A stretch of 64,000 nt of DNA from Omphiscola glabra (GCA_964017045.1 OZ024809.1:30525354-30589353); one strand, 5' to 3'; numbered from the stretch's first letter, positions 24,557 through 36,927 are shown. The notes: generated from the sequence alone by a model not told the origin. Numbers and translations are program-made.

Positions 24557-24850
24557 ATGGTGGCAGAACAATTCAGAAATAGACTTACTAAGACGGCACC
24601 ATTTAACACCTTTATGGTGTCTATTGTTACGAAATTTCGCCGAAACGGAAGTGTAACGGACAAGGAGATGTGGGCGACCGGTGAATGTCTTCGATGGTGA
24701 GCATCACGCCCGTTTCTCCGGAAGGTACTGCGTTCGCCCAGAATGATGTACTGTGGAAATTTCTAGGTATAGTGTACGAGGATCCAGTGCTCAGAGGAAT
24801 TCTCCCACGAGCGTCACATAAACTTTACCGGCCCATCAGATGTCCCCCCC
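24557..24850 (+). pseudogene. Decayed Tc1/mariner-like transposase, N-terminal helix-turn-helix region
   Basis: From 24557 one frame reads a transposase-like stretch containing VTKFRRNGSVTDKE. At about 24660 the similarity shifts frame to RRCGRPVNVFDGEHHARF, then to a third frame ending near ILPRASHKLYRP. This order (KFRxxGSVxDK, RxGRPVNV, ILxxxxHKLYRP) resembles mariner-type transposases that begin with an HTH followed by a GRP motif. At least two frameshifts and a stop break it. On the minus strand at about 24330-24480 a frame reading PLPTTALQDFFDTPGNMMRL may be a C-terminal piece of a related element in opposite orientation, which is weaker. No catalytic DDE/D part is visible. Confidence 0.5.
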
Positions 24851-24888
24851 CCCCTTTTACTGTTGACAGAGTACCTTTCCAGAACCGT

Positions 24889-26445
24889 GAGAGTTTCAGC
24901 ACTGTTAACGCTGGCGAAAGTTTCAGCACTTTTAACTTAGCACTGTTAACTTTGGCGAGAGTTGCAGCACTGTTAACTTTGGCAAGAGAGTTTCAGCACT
25001 GTTAACTTTGGCGAGAGAGTTTCAGCACTGTTAACTTTGGCGAGCGAGTTTCTGTTAACTTTGGCAAGAGAGTTTCAACACTGTTAACTTTGGCGAGAGA
25101 GTTTCAGCACTGTTAACTTTGGCGAGAGAGTTTCAGCACTGTTAACTTTGGCGAGAGAGTTTCAGCACTGTTAACTTTGGCGAGCGAGTTTCTGTTAACT
25201 TTGGCAAGAGAGTTTCAGCACTGTTAACTTTGGCGAGAGAGTTTCAGCACTGTTAACTTTGGCGAGCGAGTTTCTGTTAACTTTGGCAAGAGAGTTTCAG
25301 CACTGTTAACTTTGGCGAGCGAGTTTCTGTTAACTTTGGCAAGAGAGTTTCAGCACTGTTAACTTTGGCGAGAGAGTTTCAGCACTGTTAACTTTGGCGA
25401 GCGAGTTTCTGTTAACTTTGGCGAGAGAGTTTCAACACTGTTAACTTTGGCAAGAGAGTTTCAACACTGTTAACTTTGGCGAGAGAGTTTCAGCACTGTT
25501 AACTTTGGCGAGAGAGTTTCAGCACTGTTAACTTTGGCGAGAGAGTTTCAGCACTGTTAACTTTGGCGAGCGAGTTTCTGTTAACTTTGGCAAGAGAGTT
25601 TCAGCACTGTTAACTTTGGCGAGAGAGTTTCAGCACTGTTAACTTTGGCGAGCGAGTTTCTGTTAACTTTGGCAAGAGAGTTTCAGCACTGTTAACTTTG
25701 GCGAGCGAGTTTCTGTTAACTTTGGCAAGAGAGTTTCAGCACTGTTAACTTTGGCGAGAGAGTTTCAGCACTGTTAACTTTGGCGAGCGAGTTTCTGTTA
25801 ACTTTGGCGAGAGAGTTTCAACACTGTTAACTTTGGCGAGAGAGTTTCAGCACTGTTAACTTTGGCGAGAGAGTTTCAACACTGTTAACTTTGGCGAGAG
25901 AGTTTCAGCACTGTTAACTTTGGCGAGAGAGTTTCAGCACTGTTAACTTTGGCGAGAGAGTTTCAGCACTGTTAACTTTGGCGAGAGAGTTTCAGCACTG
26001 TTAACTTTGGCGAGAGAGTTTCAGCACTGTTAACTTTGGCGAGAGAGTTTCAGCACTGTTAACTTTGGCGAGAGAGTTTCAGCACTGTTAACTTTGGCGA
26101 GAGAGTTTCAGCACTGTTAACTTTGGCGAGAGAGTTTCAGCACTGTTAACTTTGGCGAGAGAGTTTCAGCACTGTTAACTTTGGCGAGAGAGTTTCAGCA
26201 CTGTTAACTTTGGCGAGAGAGTTTCAGCACTGTTAACTTTGGAGAGAGAGTTTCAGCACTGTTAACTTTGGCGAGAGAGTTTCAGCACTGTTAACTTTGG
26301 CGAGAGAGTTTCAGCACTGTTAACTTTGGCGAGAGAGTTTCAGCACTGTTAACTTTGGCGAGAGAGTTTCAGCACTGTTAACTTTGGCGAGAGAGTTTCA
26401 GCACTGTTAACTTTGGCGAGAGAGTTTCAGCACTGTTAACTTTGG
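24889..26445. repeat. 29-bp minisatellite (about 54 units) with 386-bp higher-order repeat
   Basis: The 29-mer begins GAGAGAGTTTCAGCACTGTT and continues AACTTTGGC. A 24-bp variant lacks CAGCA (GAGCGAGTTTCTGTTAACTT). Short-unit starts at 25181, 25263, 25316, 25398 recur at 25567, 25649, 25702, 25784, exactly 386 bp later. The right half is uniform 29-mers. Confidence 0.96.
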
Positions 26446-26726
26446 TTCATGCTGAATTTTAAAGACTGGATTTTACCACTAAGGCTTAACAACAATTTTC
26501 GTATCTCACAGAAACAAAGAAATTATCGTTAAAGATTGTCCCGAAAACAGTCATTCTGCTACAGCTTTTAAAAAACAAAAATTTAGATACATAGGTCTAA
26601 CACTTTCATACAATAAAGGTTCCAAAATGTCACTATCCGATAGATTCACAGATCCACAGATCCATACTTGAAATGTTTGAGAATTCCCGTTACGCATGTA
26701 TTGAATTTCATGAGCTCTTATTAATT

Positions 26727-26866
26727 TCCCCTCTGTTTTCGAACCCACTTACAACCCGTGCCAACCCTATTAGTTTCCCCTCTGTTTTCGAACCCACTTA
26801 CAACCCGTGCCAACCCTATTAGTTTCCCCTCTGTTTTCGAACCCACTTACAACCCGTGCCAACCAT
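26727..26866. repeat. 49-bp minisatellite, about 3 copies
   Basis: TTTCCCCTCTGTTTTCGAAC followed by CCACTTACAACCCGTGCC, almost identical copies. Confidence 0.92.
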
Positions 26867-27981
26867 GTGAATTTACCCGCCATCCTACAAGCCTTAAACA
26901 CAATTTCCCTGGTACATTTCACCGCCCCCCCCCCCCTAAATAATAAGTCCCCCCACCCCTTTTTTTTTTCCTCTAGATAAAATGAACTTCTTTGCACTTC
27001 TTCACCTAAATGAAATCTCCTCCGCCTCTTTAAACCCACCCCCCACACACACATTTTCCCACAACATACTATCTATAATCTCCCCCCCACCCCCTCCCGG
27101 GCCAAAATACTTGTACAAAGTAAGCATGTTTGTTGATGAGGGGGGGGGGAGGGGGGAGATCAGCTGATACGGGAACAAGTGGAGGCAAGTCTTGAGAATT
27201 GTTGCTATCACACCTGGGAGATTGAGAACGGTTACACACACACACACACACGCACGCCACGAACACACAAATACAACAACAACAAAAAACTAAGTCTTCA
27301 GCTCTGAAGCCGAGAGAATCGAAACGCCAAACTTGTTGACGTGCCCGACCCCCCCCCCCCCTTTTTTACACTCATACAAAAGAGTTCCGACTCTTTCATT
27401 TATGAATAGCAGAAACTACAAACGAGAAACACACAAGAACTACACACACACATACATGAAAATAAATTCCATTTATAAAACTATTTTCAGGCTCTCTCTT
27501 TATAAACTTGAAAGTTCTAGTTTATTACTATGAAATATGTATTGTATATATATATGTTTTAAAGAAGACGTTGAAACGAATCGACCGATACCTGTAAGGG
27601 TTTCATCACGCAATCGTGCAGTTAGTTGCATGGGCGATAAGAATTGTGTCGAACATGGCTACAATGCAGATTTTTTTTGGAATCGAATAGCCGTGGTGAA
27701 AACGATACTTGTATCTAATAATTATTGATATTACACGATTGTTTTCAATCTCTTTGTGGAAAGCATGTCGATTACTTGATAAGTTACATCATGTAGAAAA
27801 GAATATCGATGAATTGTTCACGCAAATTGTGGTCAACTGAAGAACACCCCCCCCACCCCTCACCTTTTTCCAGAGATCTTCCGCCCCCGCCCCCCTTTAT
27901 TTGTTAAAATTAAAAAATAATAATAATAATATAAAAAATTCGATCATTTCTATTTTTAATTAGTATACTTAATTGGTAGAT
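26867..27981. other. Intron sequence with C/G runs and (AC)n
   Basis: C runs at about 26924-26936 and 27348-27361, an AC microsatellite at 27232-27256, and a pyrimidine-rich 27000-27100. No gene. Confidence 0.5.
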
Positions 27982-28185
27982 CAGTGTTTCCCAAAGTGTG
28001 GTACGCGTGCCCCTGGGGGGTCCAGGAAGAGTTTGGTGGGGGCACGCACTGCAAAAGAAAGAAAACAAAACATATTTTGATTGCTATTAAAGTATATGCG
28101 ATTTTTGTTTAAACGAGGTGTACTCAGTGTTACGAAAAAATTATAGACAGGGGTACACAGATGTCGAAGGTTTTGGGAACCACTG
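27982..28185. mobile_element. hAT-type MITE (distinct from the SPIN-like family), 204 bp
   Basis: Left end CAGTGTTTCCCAAAGTGTGG and right end TTTTGGGAACCACTG are inverted repeats of hAT type. Flanks TGGTAGAT and CAGTAGAT match 6 of 8, consistent with an aged 8-bp duplication. Non-coding. Confidence 0.7.
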
Positions 28186-29663
28186 CAGTAGATGAGTTCA
28201 ATGCCTTAAAATTCTACAAACGGAATGATATCAACCTATCAACATGTGTTTGTCAGTCCCCCAGGAACGAACTCAGGTCAGCTAGCCAGCCACCAGAAGC
28301 GCACTTACTAACTAAAGCCAATATACCTTCATGAAATCACAATTCTTATCATTTGTCCCATTGTGTGCACCCAGCTATTGAGTACCCAACTGGAACTATG
28401 TCAAGCCTCAATCAAGGGACAAATCATGTTTTTTAAAATTAACACTTGTAAACATCTATGAGTCAGGGGCGTCGCTAAGAAATGCCACGGGGGAACCCCC
28501 CCCCCCCCCACTTTTTTTTTCCATATCCCATTGCCAACGCCTCATTCTAATATAAAAATACGTGTTACTGTATATTGAGGTCAAGTTTGTTTGGTTAAAA
28601 AAACGTTATTACGTTATTCATTTCGTGGTTGTTGTGTTTGAGCATTGGCGTCGCCATTCCCTTCGTTCATCGCTTGGGATCCGCTTTTGTAGATAACTTG
28701 GGAGCAGCCGGACACGCCTTTGTGTGCAGACAACCCGAAGGGAAATGGGAACTTTTCATGAAAGAACAATTATTATCTGAATCAGGGCTTCTCAAACACT
28801 TCTAAGACAATGCCCTCGCTCGAATGTAGAATGCCCAAATGATATTGGTGCCACTTAAGAAGGAGGTATGTTTGAAAAACTTGAGATCTAAATAGCAGAT
28901 ATTGGCTGACCTGGCACCTGTCGGCTTAAAGGTTAAGTCTGGACTGCACCAATCACTCATTGCACACCTGTGAGAAAGACGCGTGACAATTGATTGTGAT
29001 TGAAATGATTAGGTTCCGCGATTCATGACTTTCTTGGTCGGTGGGTTAGAGTCAGGTGGGGACTTGGGATATTTTTTGGTGCGGGTTTTGGTGGGTTAAT
29101 TGGCTGATTGACTTTCACGCGCTGCTGTCATCTCGCACTTGACGGTCTCGGGGGACGTTGGGGGTCGGGGGGGGGGGGTCAGGGGCCAGTTTGATTTTGG
29201 GGGTGCTACATTTCTATTTCTTTTTATTATTTGTTACTTTGGTTTAATTCCAATTTTTTAGAAATTTCTTCTAAGAGAGGCCTTAAATCATCGCTTAATA
29301 TGCCCAGGCTGGTGTTAGTTAGTTTTTTGTTGTATTGCAGTGTTCGTATGGGTGGGGGTAGGGTATAGGGAGGGGGTAAAAAAGGGGGGGGGTCTGGGTT
29401 GCCAACAGACAGATTACAACTAAAAGAATATAAAACGCAATCTTAAATTTCAGAAACTAATAATTTCTGTAAAAAATGTTTTTTTTGAAATATTACTAAT
29501 TTTCTTTTTGTTTAGTTTGTGAAGAAATAACTGAACCTACTAAAATGGTTTACTATTTTGTAATTATTCTTGATACATGGCAGCACTGTTACTTTTCTAA
29601 GCGGAACTGATGCCAGAATCTTATTTTACGATGCTCATTCAATTTATGTTTTGAACATACGTA
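28186..29663. other. Intron sequence with possible small element remnants
   Basis: At 28783-28889 CAGGGCTTCTCAAACACTTC opposes CTTGAGA and may be another hAT scrap. GGTCAGCTAGCCAGCCACC near 28276 is faintly tRNA-SINE-like on the minus strand. GGGGCGTCGCTAAG at 28467 precedes a C run. None is firm. Confidence 0.35.
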
Positions 29664-29739
29664 TGATATAATATAATATAATATAATATAATATAATATA
29701 ATATAATATAATTTAATATAATATAATATAATATAATAA
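29664..29739. repeat. ATAAT (5-bp) microsatellite
   Basis: ATAATATAATATAAT repeat directly abutting the Helitron 5' end. Confidence 0.92.
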
Positions 29740-32336
29740 TCATATATATATATAAAAGTGAAAATTTGTGGGTTTGTGGGTTTGTCTGTTCCACAAAGGC
29801 TTTCACACGGATTGATGGATCTTGACCAAACTTGGCACATATATCCATCATTATCCAGAAGGAACTCTTAAGGGGTTGAGAACTTTTAAGAACATTTCGT
29901 TTGGGGCCGGGGGCCCCGAATTCGTTTTTTTCTTATATGAGCTATATAAAAAAATTACAAACAAATGCTCCTACGTGAATGGATGGACATCGATCAAACT
30001 TAGTACACGTACACTTGATTATCCATACTCAAATACTAATGGGTACTGAACTCATAATATCCATTCTCCTGGGGCCGGGGGCCCCGTTTCATTTTTCCTT
30101 ATATGAGCTATATAAAAAATGTTCAAACAAATACTCCTACGTGAATGGATGGATATCGATCAAACTTAGTACACGTACACTTGATTATCCATATTAAAAT
30201 ACCTAAGGGTACTGAATTCATAATATTCATTCTTCTGGGGCCGGGGGCACCATTTCGTTTTTCCTTATATGAGCTATATAAATATAGATGGGCTTAATAC
30301 TCCTATATGAATGGATGGATCTTGACCAAACTTAGTACACGTACACTTGATTATCCATACTCAAATACAAAGGGGTACCGAACTCATAATATCCATTCCT
30401 GGGGGGCCGGGGGCCCCATTTCATTTTTCCTTATATAAGCTATATAAATATTAATAGGCTCTGAAAACACTTTAGGTTCTATGTGATTTGATGGATATAG
30501 ACCTAGAGTGGTAGCAATGCACTTCACTGTCCGTACTGAAACATCGATGGATTTAAAACTAATAATATCCAATCTAGAATTTTCTAGAAAGTTCGATAAC
30601 TTTAAAACGCTATATTTATGGCATTATTCAATAGATTTTAATGGGACAAATTTAAAATTTAACTTCGTAACTTACCTGAATGATATTTATAGGGCCTCAT
30701 CTCAGGCAAAACTAATTCAGTACAATTATGGAATGGGCCCCCGGGGCCCATCTATTAACTTAAATGTACTACAGTTATAGAAATGCATTTAGTCGTATAA
30801 TTTTTCGTATTCGAAGAATAATTACTACTAATAAAAGACAGTTTTTACAAAGTTCGAGGAGGATAATACATTTAATCTAGAATGTTCCAGAAAGTTCTAT
30901 AGGTCAATAGGCTTAATACTCCTACATGGAATGATAGATCTTGATCAAATTTGGCACATATATCCATCATTATTCGGAAAAAACGATGAAGGGTATATGA
31001 ACTTTTTATGACACTCCGTTTGGGGCTGGGGGCCCAAACTGTCGTTTTTTCCTATATTAGCTATATAAATAAAATTAACAACAAATACTCCTACGTGAAT
31101 GGATGGATATCGATCAAACTTAGTACACGTACACTTGATTATCCATATTCAAATACCGAAGGGTACTGAACTCATAATATCCATTCTGATGGAGCCGGGG
31201 GCCCCGTTTCATTTTTCCTTATATGAGCTATATAAATATCGATAGGCTTAATACTCCTACATAAATGGATTGATCTTGACCAAACTTAGTATATATACAC
31301 TTGATTATCCATATTTAAATACTAAAGGGTACTGAACTCATAATATCCATCCCTCTGGGGCCGGGGGCCCCATTTCATTTTTCCTTATATGAGCTATATA
31401 AATATCGATAGGCTTAATACTCCTACATGAATGGATGGATCTTGACCAAACTTAGTACACATACACTTGATTATCCATACTCAAATATCGAAGGGTACTG
31501 AACTCATAATATCCATTATTCTGGGGCCGGGGGCCCCGTTTCATTTTTCCTTTTATGAGCTATATAAATATCGATAGACAACACTATAGTTTCTATGTGA
31601 ATTGATGGATATAGGCTTAGCTTTGTTGCAATACACTTCTTAGTCCATATGGATATAATGGTGGATGTAAAACTAATAATATCCAATCTAGAATTTTCCA
31701 GAAAGTTCGATAACTTTAAAGCGTTATATCTATGGCATTATTCAATAGATTTTAATGGGACAAATTTTATATCTTAACTTCATAACTTACCAGAATGATT
31801 TTTATAGGGCCCCATCTTAGGCACATATAATTCGGTACAATTATGGAATGGGCCGCCGGGGCCCATCTTTTAACTTAAATGTAATATAGTTGTAAAAATG
31901 CATTTAGTCGTATAATTTTTCGTATTCAAAGAATAATTACTTAGAAAAGACAGTTTTTACACAGTTCCAGGTGGATAAAATATTTAATCTAGAATGTTCC
32001 AGAAAGTTCTATAGTTCAATAGGCTTAGATAACACTTTAGTTTTTTTGTGAATTGATGGATATAGGCCTAACGTGGTAGCAATACACTGCACTGTCCGTT
32101 TTTAGATATCGGTGTATTTAAAACTAAGAATATCCAATCTAGAATTTTCCAGAAGGTTCGATATCATTAAAAAGCTAAATCTATGTCAGGACCAACTCAG
32201 GAAATGGGATAACATTGTAAAGGAGGGTCCCTAGATGAAACGGGATCCCAAAGAGAACAGTATCCTAACGGGATCTGGAGGCCACCGGGATCGGGGTCCT
32301 AATGCAATCCCGGGCCACGCCGGGTATATCGGCTAG
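29740..32336 (+). mobile_element. Non-autonomous Helitron-like element, 2,597 bp
   Basis: Begins TC (after host A at 29739) with the AT-rich ATATAAAAGTGAAAATTTGTG start seen in animal Helitrons. It ends with a small GC hairpin (stem 32309-32313 with 32320-32324) followed 8 bases later by CTAG at 32333-32336 and a host T. No inverted terminal repeats and no Rep/helicase frame. The interior is about 166-bp modules, each with GGGGCCGGGGGCCCC, TATATGAGCTATATAA and GATCTTGACCAAACTTAGTA. A larger block starting near 29818 recurs near 30948 (about 1.13 kb), so the interior was duplicated. TTAATGGGACAAATTT-type segments at about 30590-30780 and 31675-31870 are the spacer part of that duplication. Confidence 0.78.
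29900..31580. repeat. About 166-bp module repeats inside the Helitron-like element
   Basis: The GGGGCCGGGGGCCCC core or its variant occurs near 29906, 30070, 30236, 30402, 31021, 31191, 31357 and 31522. The constant spacing of about 166 bp is interrupted only by the non-module segment. Confidence 0.88.
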
Positions 32337-34088
32337 TATAATATATAAACCGCCCGACTATTTTTGATACATTTAGAAATCCAATTTAGACTACAATTTG
32401 TTTAGCAAATTTATTTATGTCGTGGTCTGCGAACAAGACCGACATGCCAGTACTTGCATAAATATATATCGCAAATTTCAAATTATCTCATATATTTTTT
32501 TTTCTTTTTTTTGTAACTGACTCCATTTCCGGATAGCGCGCAAAATATAATTCCCGATAACGCTAAATGATTTCTTTAAATATATAACGCAGCGGCATCT
32601 AGCGCATAATGTTTTCTTTTCTGAAAATGAAATCGTCTCAATTTAAGTATGGTGTCAAAAATATTCGGTTTGAAAGTGGTTGGGACACCAGAATATTAAT
32701 TAATATAGTTCATGGGCGTGAAATAAGATGTGTTCAGTGGCGTATCACCTGCAACTAGAACTAACCGTGGGTCGATTTATTATGTTGGTGTTGTGTTAGT
32801 GTCCTTCATTAGATGTTGATTTTGTCAAGTTTCCTTTGTTTGATGTTGGGGTTTGTCCAAGTGTCCTTTGTTGGACAAACACGACGTTCTTTTATGTTCA
32901 AATATGATTCGAAAGATGAAGAAACATGATATCTTATGGTATATATTTGGAAACCCCCCCCCCCCCCACACACCAATAGTTACAGATCTTGTGTGGGGAA
33001 GGGGGAGTTCACACGCCACCTGTCGGAGGAATTGGAACTTGTCAGGATGTAGGGTCAACGATGTCTTGTTTACATTATCGGATGACGTCATGACGTTTGA
33101 CACAATTACCGGCGCGGCAAATGTTCTTTTTTTCCTTCAACGTTGAAAATTATAATTATCATAGAAATGGTCTTCAACACTCTGTATATAGTTAGAACAT
33201 GTGGGGCGTAATATTATATATACAGTACAGCCATCCACCAGTGACATATCATTCCATACTGGTACACTCATAAAGTGCGACGGAGAATGTGGAGTTCGAG
33301 ATCCTTTAATATATTTACAATTACTTTTTTTATTATTTTTAAGAAACCATTCATATTCTTTATAGTCTAGTCAGCGACGTACTGACAAGGACTCCATCCG
33401 CACGCAGGCCCCCCCTCCCCCTTTTCTGTCATGCGCACAAAATGCGTATATCGTACCCTCCAATCTGACGCTTCCATAACTAGGACAATGACGTCACGTG
33501 TTGGAATTGACCCCCGAACTCTTTACAGCAATCTCTGGCAACTCATTTTAATAATACTTATTGGCGGGGTGGTTTAAACACACACTACGGGGGCGCGGAT
33601 GGTTGATTTGAAACTGGCCGTTTTCCAAAACATGCTCACCTGGCATAGACAAACACCAGGCATGTCACTAGTGCGGGGGGAGGGGGGCTAAGGGGATGTT
33701 TGACAGGGAGATTTTTTGATAGAATACGAGCGTCTTCTTAATATAGCAAGGCTTTGGGGGCGCGGGGGGGGGGAGGGGGGGTCGATGTCAAAAGTGGTGG
33801 CAATCACGAAAAGTATGCATCGATAAATATAAGTTTGATTCCACTTATAAGATGCAATGGAGTATCATGCGTTTTTTATACCCGGGGCGGGGGAGGGGCG
33901 GTCATTTACTTACGGCTTGACTAAAGTATAGACCAAGGCACCCAGAGAATATATATTGAACATAAAACAGAATTTGAAGTTGATCGTAAATGAGCGCCCT
34001 GGCCCCCCGCCCCCCCAAACCTCCATTTTTTTTTCTTCACCAAAATAATAATATAATAAAAAGAAATACTCATTTAAACATGTACAGG
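32337..34088. other. AT-rich intron sequence
   Basis: A dispersed-repeat copy lies at about 32535-32700. C runs occur near 32954-32967 and 33405-33420, and G runs near 33678 and 33766-33780. No gene. Confidence 0.5.
32535..32640 (+). repeat. Dispersed unclassified repeat (CCCGATAAC family), diverged copy
   Basis: AATTCCCGATAACGCTAAAT and later TAGCGCATAATGTTTTC match the order of motifs in the copies at 35370 and 42205. Confidence 0.55.
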
Positions 34089-34175
34089 TTATTTGTAATC
34101 ATTTAATCACGAACATTTTATTTGTAATCATTTAATCACGAATGGTTTATTTGTAATCATTTAATCATGAACGGT
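34089..34175. repeat. 29-bp repeat, 3 copies
   Basis: TTATTTGTAATCATTTAATC recurs at 34089, 34118 and 34147. Confidence 0.92.
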
Positions 34176-35001
34176 TTATTTGGGACGCTCTCTGCGTGTT
34201 CGTGAACAACTCGTCTTAATCACCGCATTGTTTCAGACTAATGCCCAATCACATAGTTCAGCGTCCCCCATCTACATCAGAACGAGGCATGCACGTCACG
34301 TGATTTTACTGTCACAAATTTATCACTCGGCGATGTTGTTATTTATTTTCCCCCGCGAGTACCACGTAATGGCTATTCTCTACACATCCGCTGCAGTCTG
34401 AGCCCTAAGCCAACTTTTGCGACGACATCCCCAACATTTATGCTAATCTCCTTACTAGATTGACCTCCCCTGCTGGTCCGCTCGTCCGCTGGTCTTTGTC
34501 CCTCCAATCAGCTCGCCCTTAATTTTGTGTGCCAAATAGAGAGATAGATTTTTTATTTTTTTTTAAACGCTACATAAAATGAAGCTTTTGCTCATTTCCA
34601 GATGGGAGAAATCAGAATTAAGGGGGCAGTACTTATGTAGATGGCGTAGTTAGCTCCCGTTGCTTTGATAGATTTTTTCGAGTCACTGAAATAATCTCGA
34701 TTGTTTTATTGTTGGCATAAACGCATGACATTTGGGGAAGCACTCCGCTGGTTTATCTGCCGGCTTCTGAAATTTTTATGTCATCTGGAATCTTCGGACT
34801 TGCTCAACTGTCATTTTGGTCTTGTCCTTCTGTCGTGCCGGTTGACTTTCATGTACTTTCAGAAAAAGAAAAAAAAAACACGAAATATATGAAATAATTA
34901 TAAATTAATGTACAGCAATATTGCGAAAAAAATGTGTCCACCGCCCAACAATGAAATTCTCATCTTTAGTATTCTTAATCCGATGTTAATTTAGAGTAGA
35001 C
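34176..35001. other. Unique intron sequence
   Basis: No recognised gene or element. Confidence 0.5.
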
Positions 35002-35183
35002 CAGCGGTTCTCAACCTTATTGAAGCCGCGACCCTGTAATACAGTCCCTCGTGTTGTGGCGACCCCCAGCCATTAAATTATGTTTGTTTCTACTTCATAA
35101 CTGTAGAGTATATGTGCTTTCAGATGGTCTTAGGCGACCCCTGGAAAAGGCTTGCGCGACCCCCAAAGGATTGAGAACCGCTG
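35002..35183 (+). mobile_element. SPIN-like hAT MITE, copy B, 182 bp
   Basis: Starts CAGCGGTTCTCAACCTTATT, ends GGATTGAGAACCGCTG. Flanked by GAGTAGAC and GAGTAGAG (7 of 8 match), the expected hAT 8-bp duplication. Confidence 0.88.
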
Positions 35184-35369
35184 GAGTAGAGCATTTCCGC
35201 TTATGGCTTTGGGAGGGGGGTTGTATGTGCGTTTAGACGCATTCGAAATTTGACTACCATGTTCAGATTGCAAGCATATACATTTTTCAACCTTGTAGCA
35301 ATTTTAAAATCCTGTACATTTTTTGTCCCGTTTTTCAAGGTGGGAGATGATGTAAATATGATGACACCG

Positions 35370-35530
35370 ATTTCATGAAATAAAATTCCCGATAACTGCG
35401 ATAAATGAGATTCCTTATTTTAAACAAAAAAATTATCGCAATTGCGTTTGGTGCGTAACATTTTCATTCGCTTTTTTTTCTGAAATAGTTGGCGAAATAA
35501 ATATGCGGTGTAAAAGCGGGTGGGTCTGTA
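35370..35530 (+). repeat. Dispersed unclassified repeat (CCCGATAAC family)
   Basis: Contains ATAAAATTCCCGATAACTGC, AAATGAGATTCCTTA and GCGTTTGGTGCGTAACATT, in the same order as at 42205 and, on the minus strand, at 56925. Confidence 0.7.
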
Positions 35531-35532
35531 AA

Positions 35533-36157
35533 ATATTAGAGTAAATTGCCCCTTGTGCAACCAGTCCTTTGGGCAACCACTTTCCTTAACTCTCGATATA
35601 GGCGAGATATCAAAGCAAAGATATACTCAGTAGGCTCCTATTGGTATACTGTTCAGCTTTTTTCACTTACGGATCATTTACTGCCTTCTTGGAAGCCGGT
35701 ATTAACAGCGACAATTTGACGGGGAAAAACCCCCCCCATCTTTTTGTGAAATTTTAAATTAAAATTTTTGATTATGTTATTTATCATTATTTAACATTAG
35801 TATTTGGCGTGAATGAGTTGCTAACATTAAGATAAGGTTATTTAAAGGTTAAAATAGGATGTAAACACTTGGAAATGTGTTAAATGCGATCGACAAGTCC
35901 GATTTCTTGCTGGTTGCACTTAGGGCTAATCACTGGTTGCGGGGCGGGCAGGTGGTTGCTTAAGGGGCTACTCAGACACCAGCATTTTCCCCTATTATTA
36001 TGCTAGTTATCTGCTAGAACATTTCTAAACACTGCCAAGTCAGTGATTTCTCTTGGTGCCCTTTAAGCAACCACTCATTTTTAATTTTTTTTCACTTTGT
36101 AAAAAGTTGTGAGGAAAAGTTGACTCGTGGTTGCATTGGGGCAAGTTACTCTAATAT
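35533..36157. mobile_element. TIR element (MITE) with about 30-bp inverted termini, 625 bp
   Basis: The left end ATATTAGAGTAAATTGCCCC is mirrored by the right end (minus strand ATATTAGAGTAACTTGCCCC), and similarity extends through GTGCAACC. The motif GCAACCA/TGGTTGC recurs inside. No transposase. The target-site duplication is obscured by the AT-rich palindrome. Confidence 0.72.
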
Positions 36158-36927
36158 AAAATAATAATTTTTTTTTAAATGGATATGAAGGATTTATACG
36201 CAAACCTTGGTTTTTAGGGGCGTTTAGGGGTTGTTAAATTTCTTTTAATATCAAGGCCTAATGACCTTGGCCCAAATTACTGTTTAAATTTTCGAGGATC
36301 AGACACGACGCCAAGGTCTACTACACAATCATTACCTCCGATATCATCGTCGATGTGCTATCCTCATATACAAAACAACGCCCCCACCCCCCACTTTCCA
36401 CCCAACAGCTTTCCCGTCAAGTAAACACAAAGTAAACAATAACCTCACGCGTGTCGGTGAGTAGGACTCATTACACGGTCCGCTGCACGCAACCACCTGG
36501 CCAGACTTAATGTCAATTTTAATACGCGGTGTTGGCTTTTTTCGGGCTGAGCTCACCGCAACTGGAACGGCTGTGTGATGGTGCGTAGATGCGGTTGCTG
36601 CTGTGTGGAACACGTCAAACTATACATGTGTAGTCCTTGTCTCCAGTAGAATTCTACAGCCGATGTATGTTCGCACGTATAATTGTGACCATCGTTTTAC
36701 CGTAATTTGATTTTTTTTTTAAAATGTAAAATTTAAAATGTTGATACTTTCTCTGGTCACTTAGTGATTTTGCGAGTTTAGTAAATTCACTGGCGTAGGA
36801 AAAAGGTGGGGGGGGGGTGCCGAAGGGGCGGCACTTTTTTTCTTGATACGGAGGGCTGGAGTATGCTGTGGCGTTTAAAACTATATAAAGGCATTAATTA
36901 TATGAAATCCTAGGAAATCGTGAATAT
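36158..36927. other. Unique intron sequence
   Basis: No gene recognised. A G run lies near 36809-36818. Confidence 0.5.

Noticed and set aside
28260..28330. tRNA-like or tRNA-SINE head on the minus strand
   Set aside because: Only weak A/B-box resemblance. No cloverleaf could be drawn and no SINE tail was seen.
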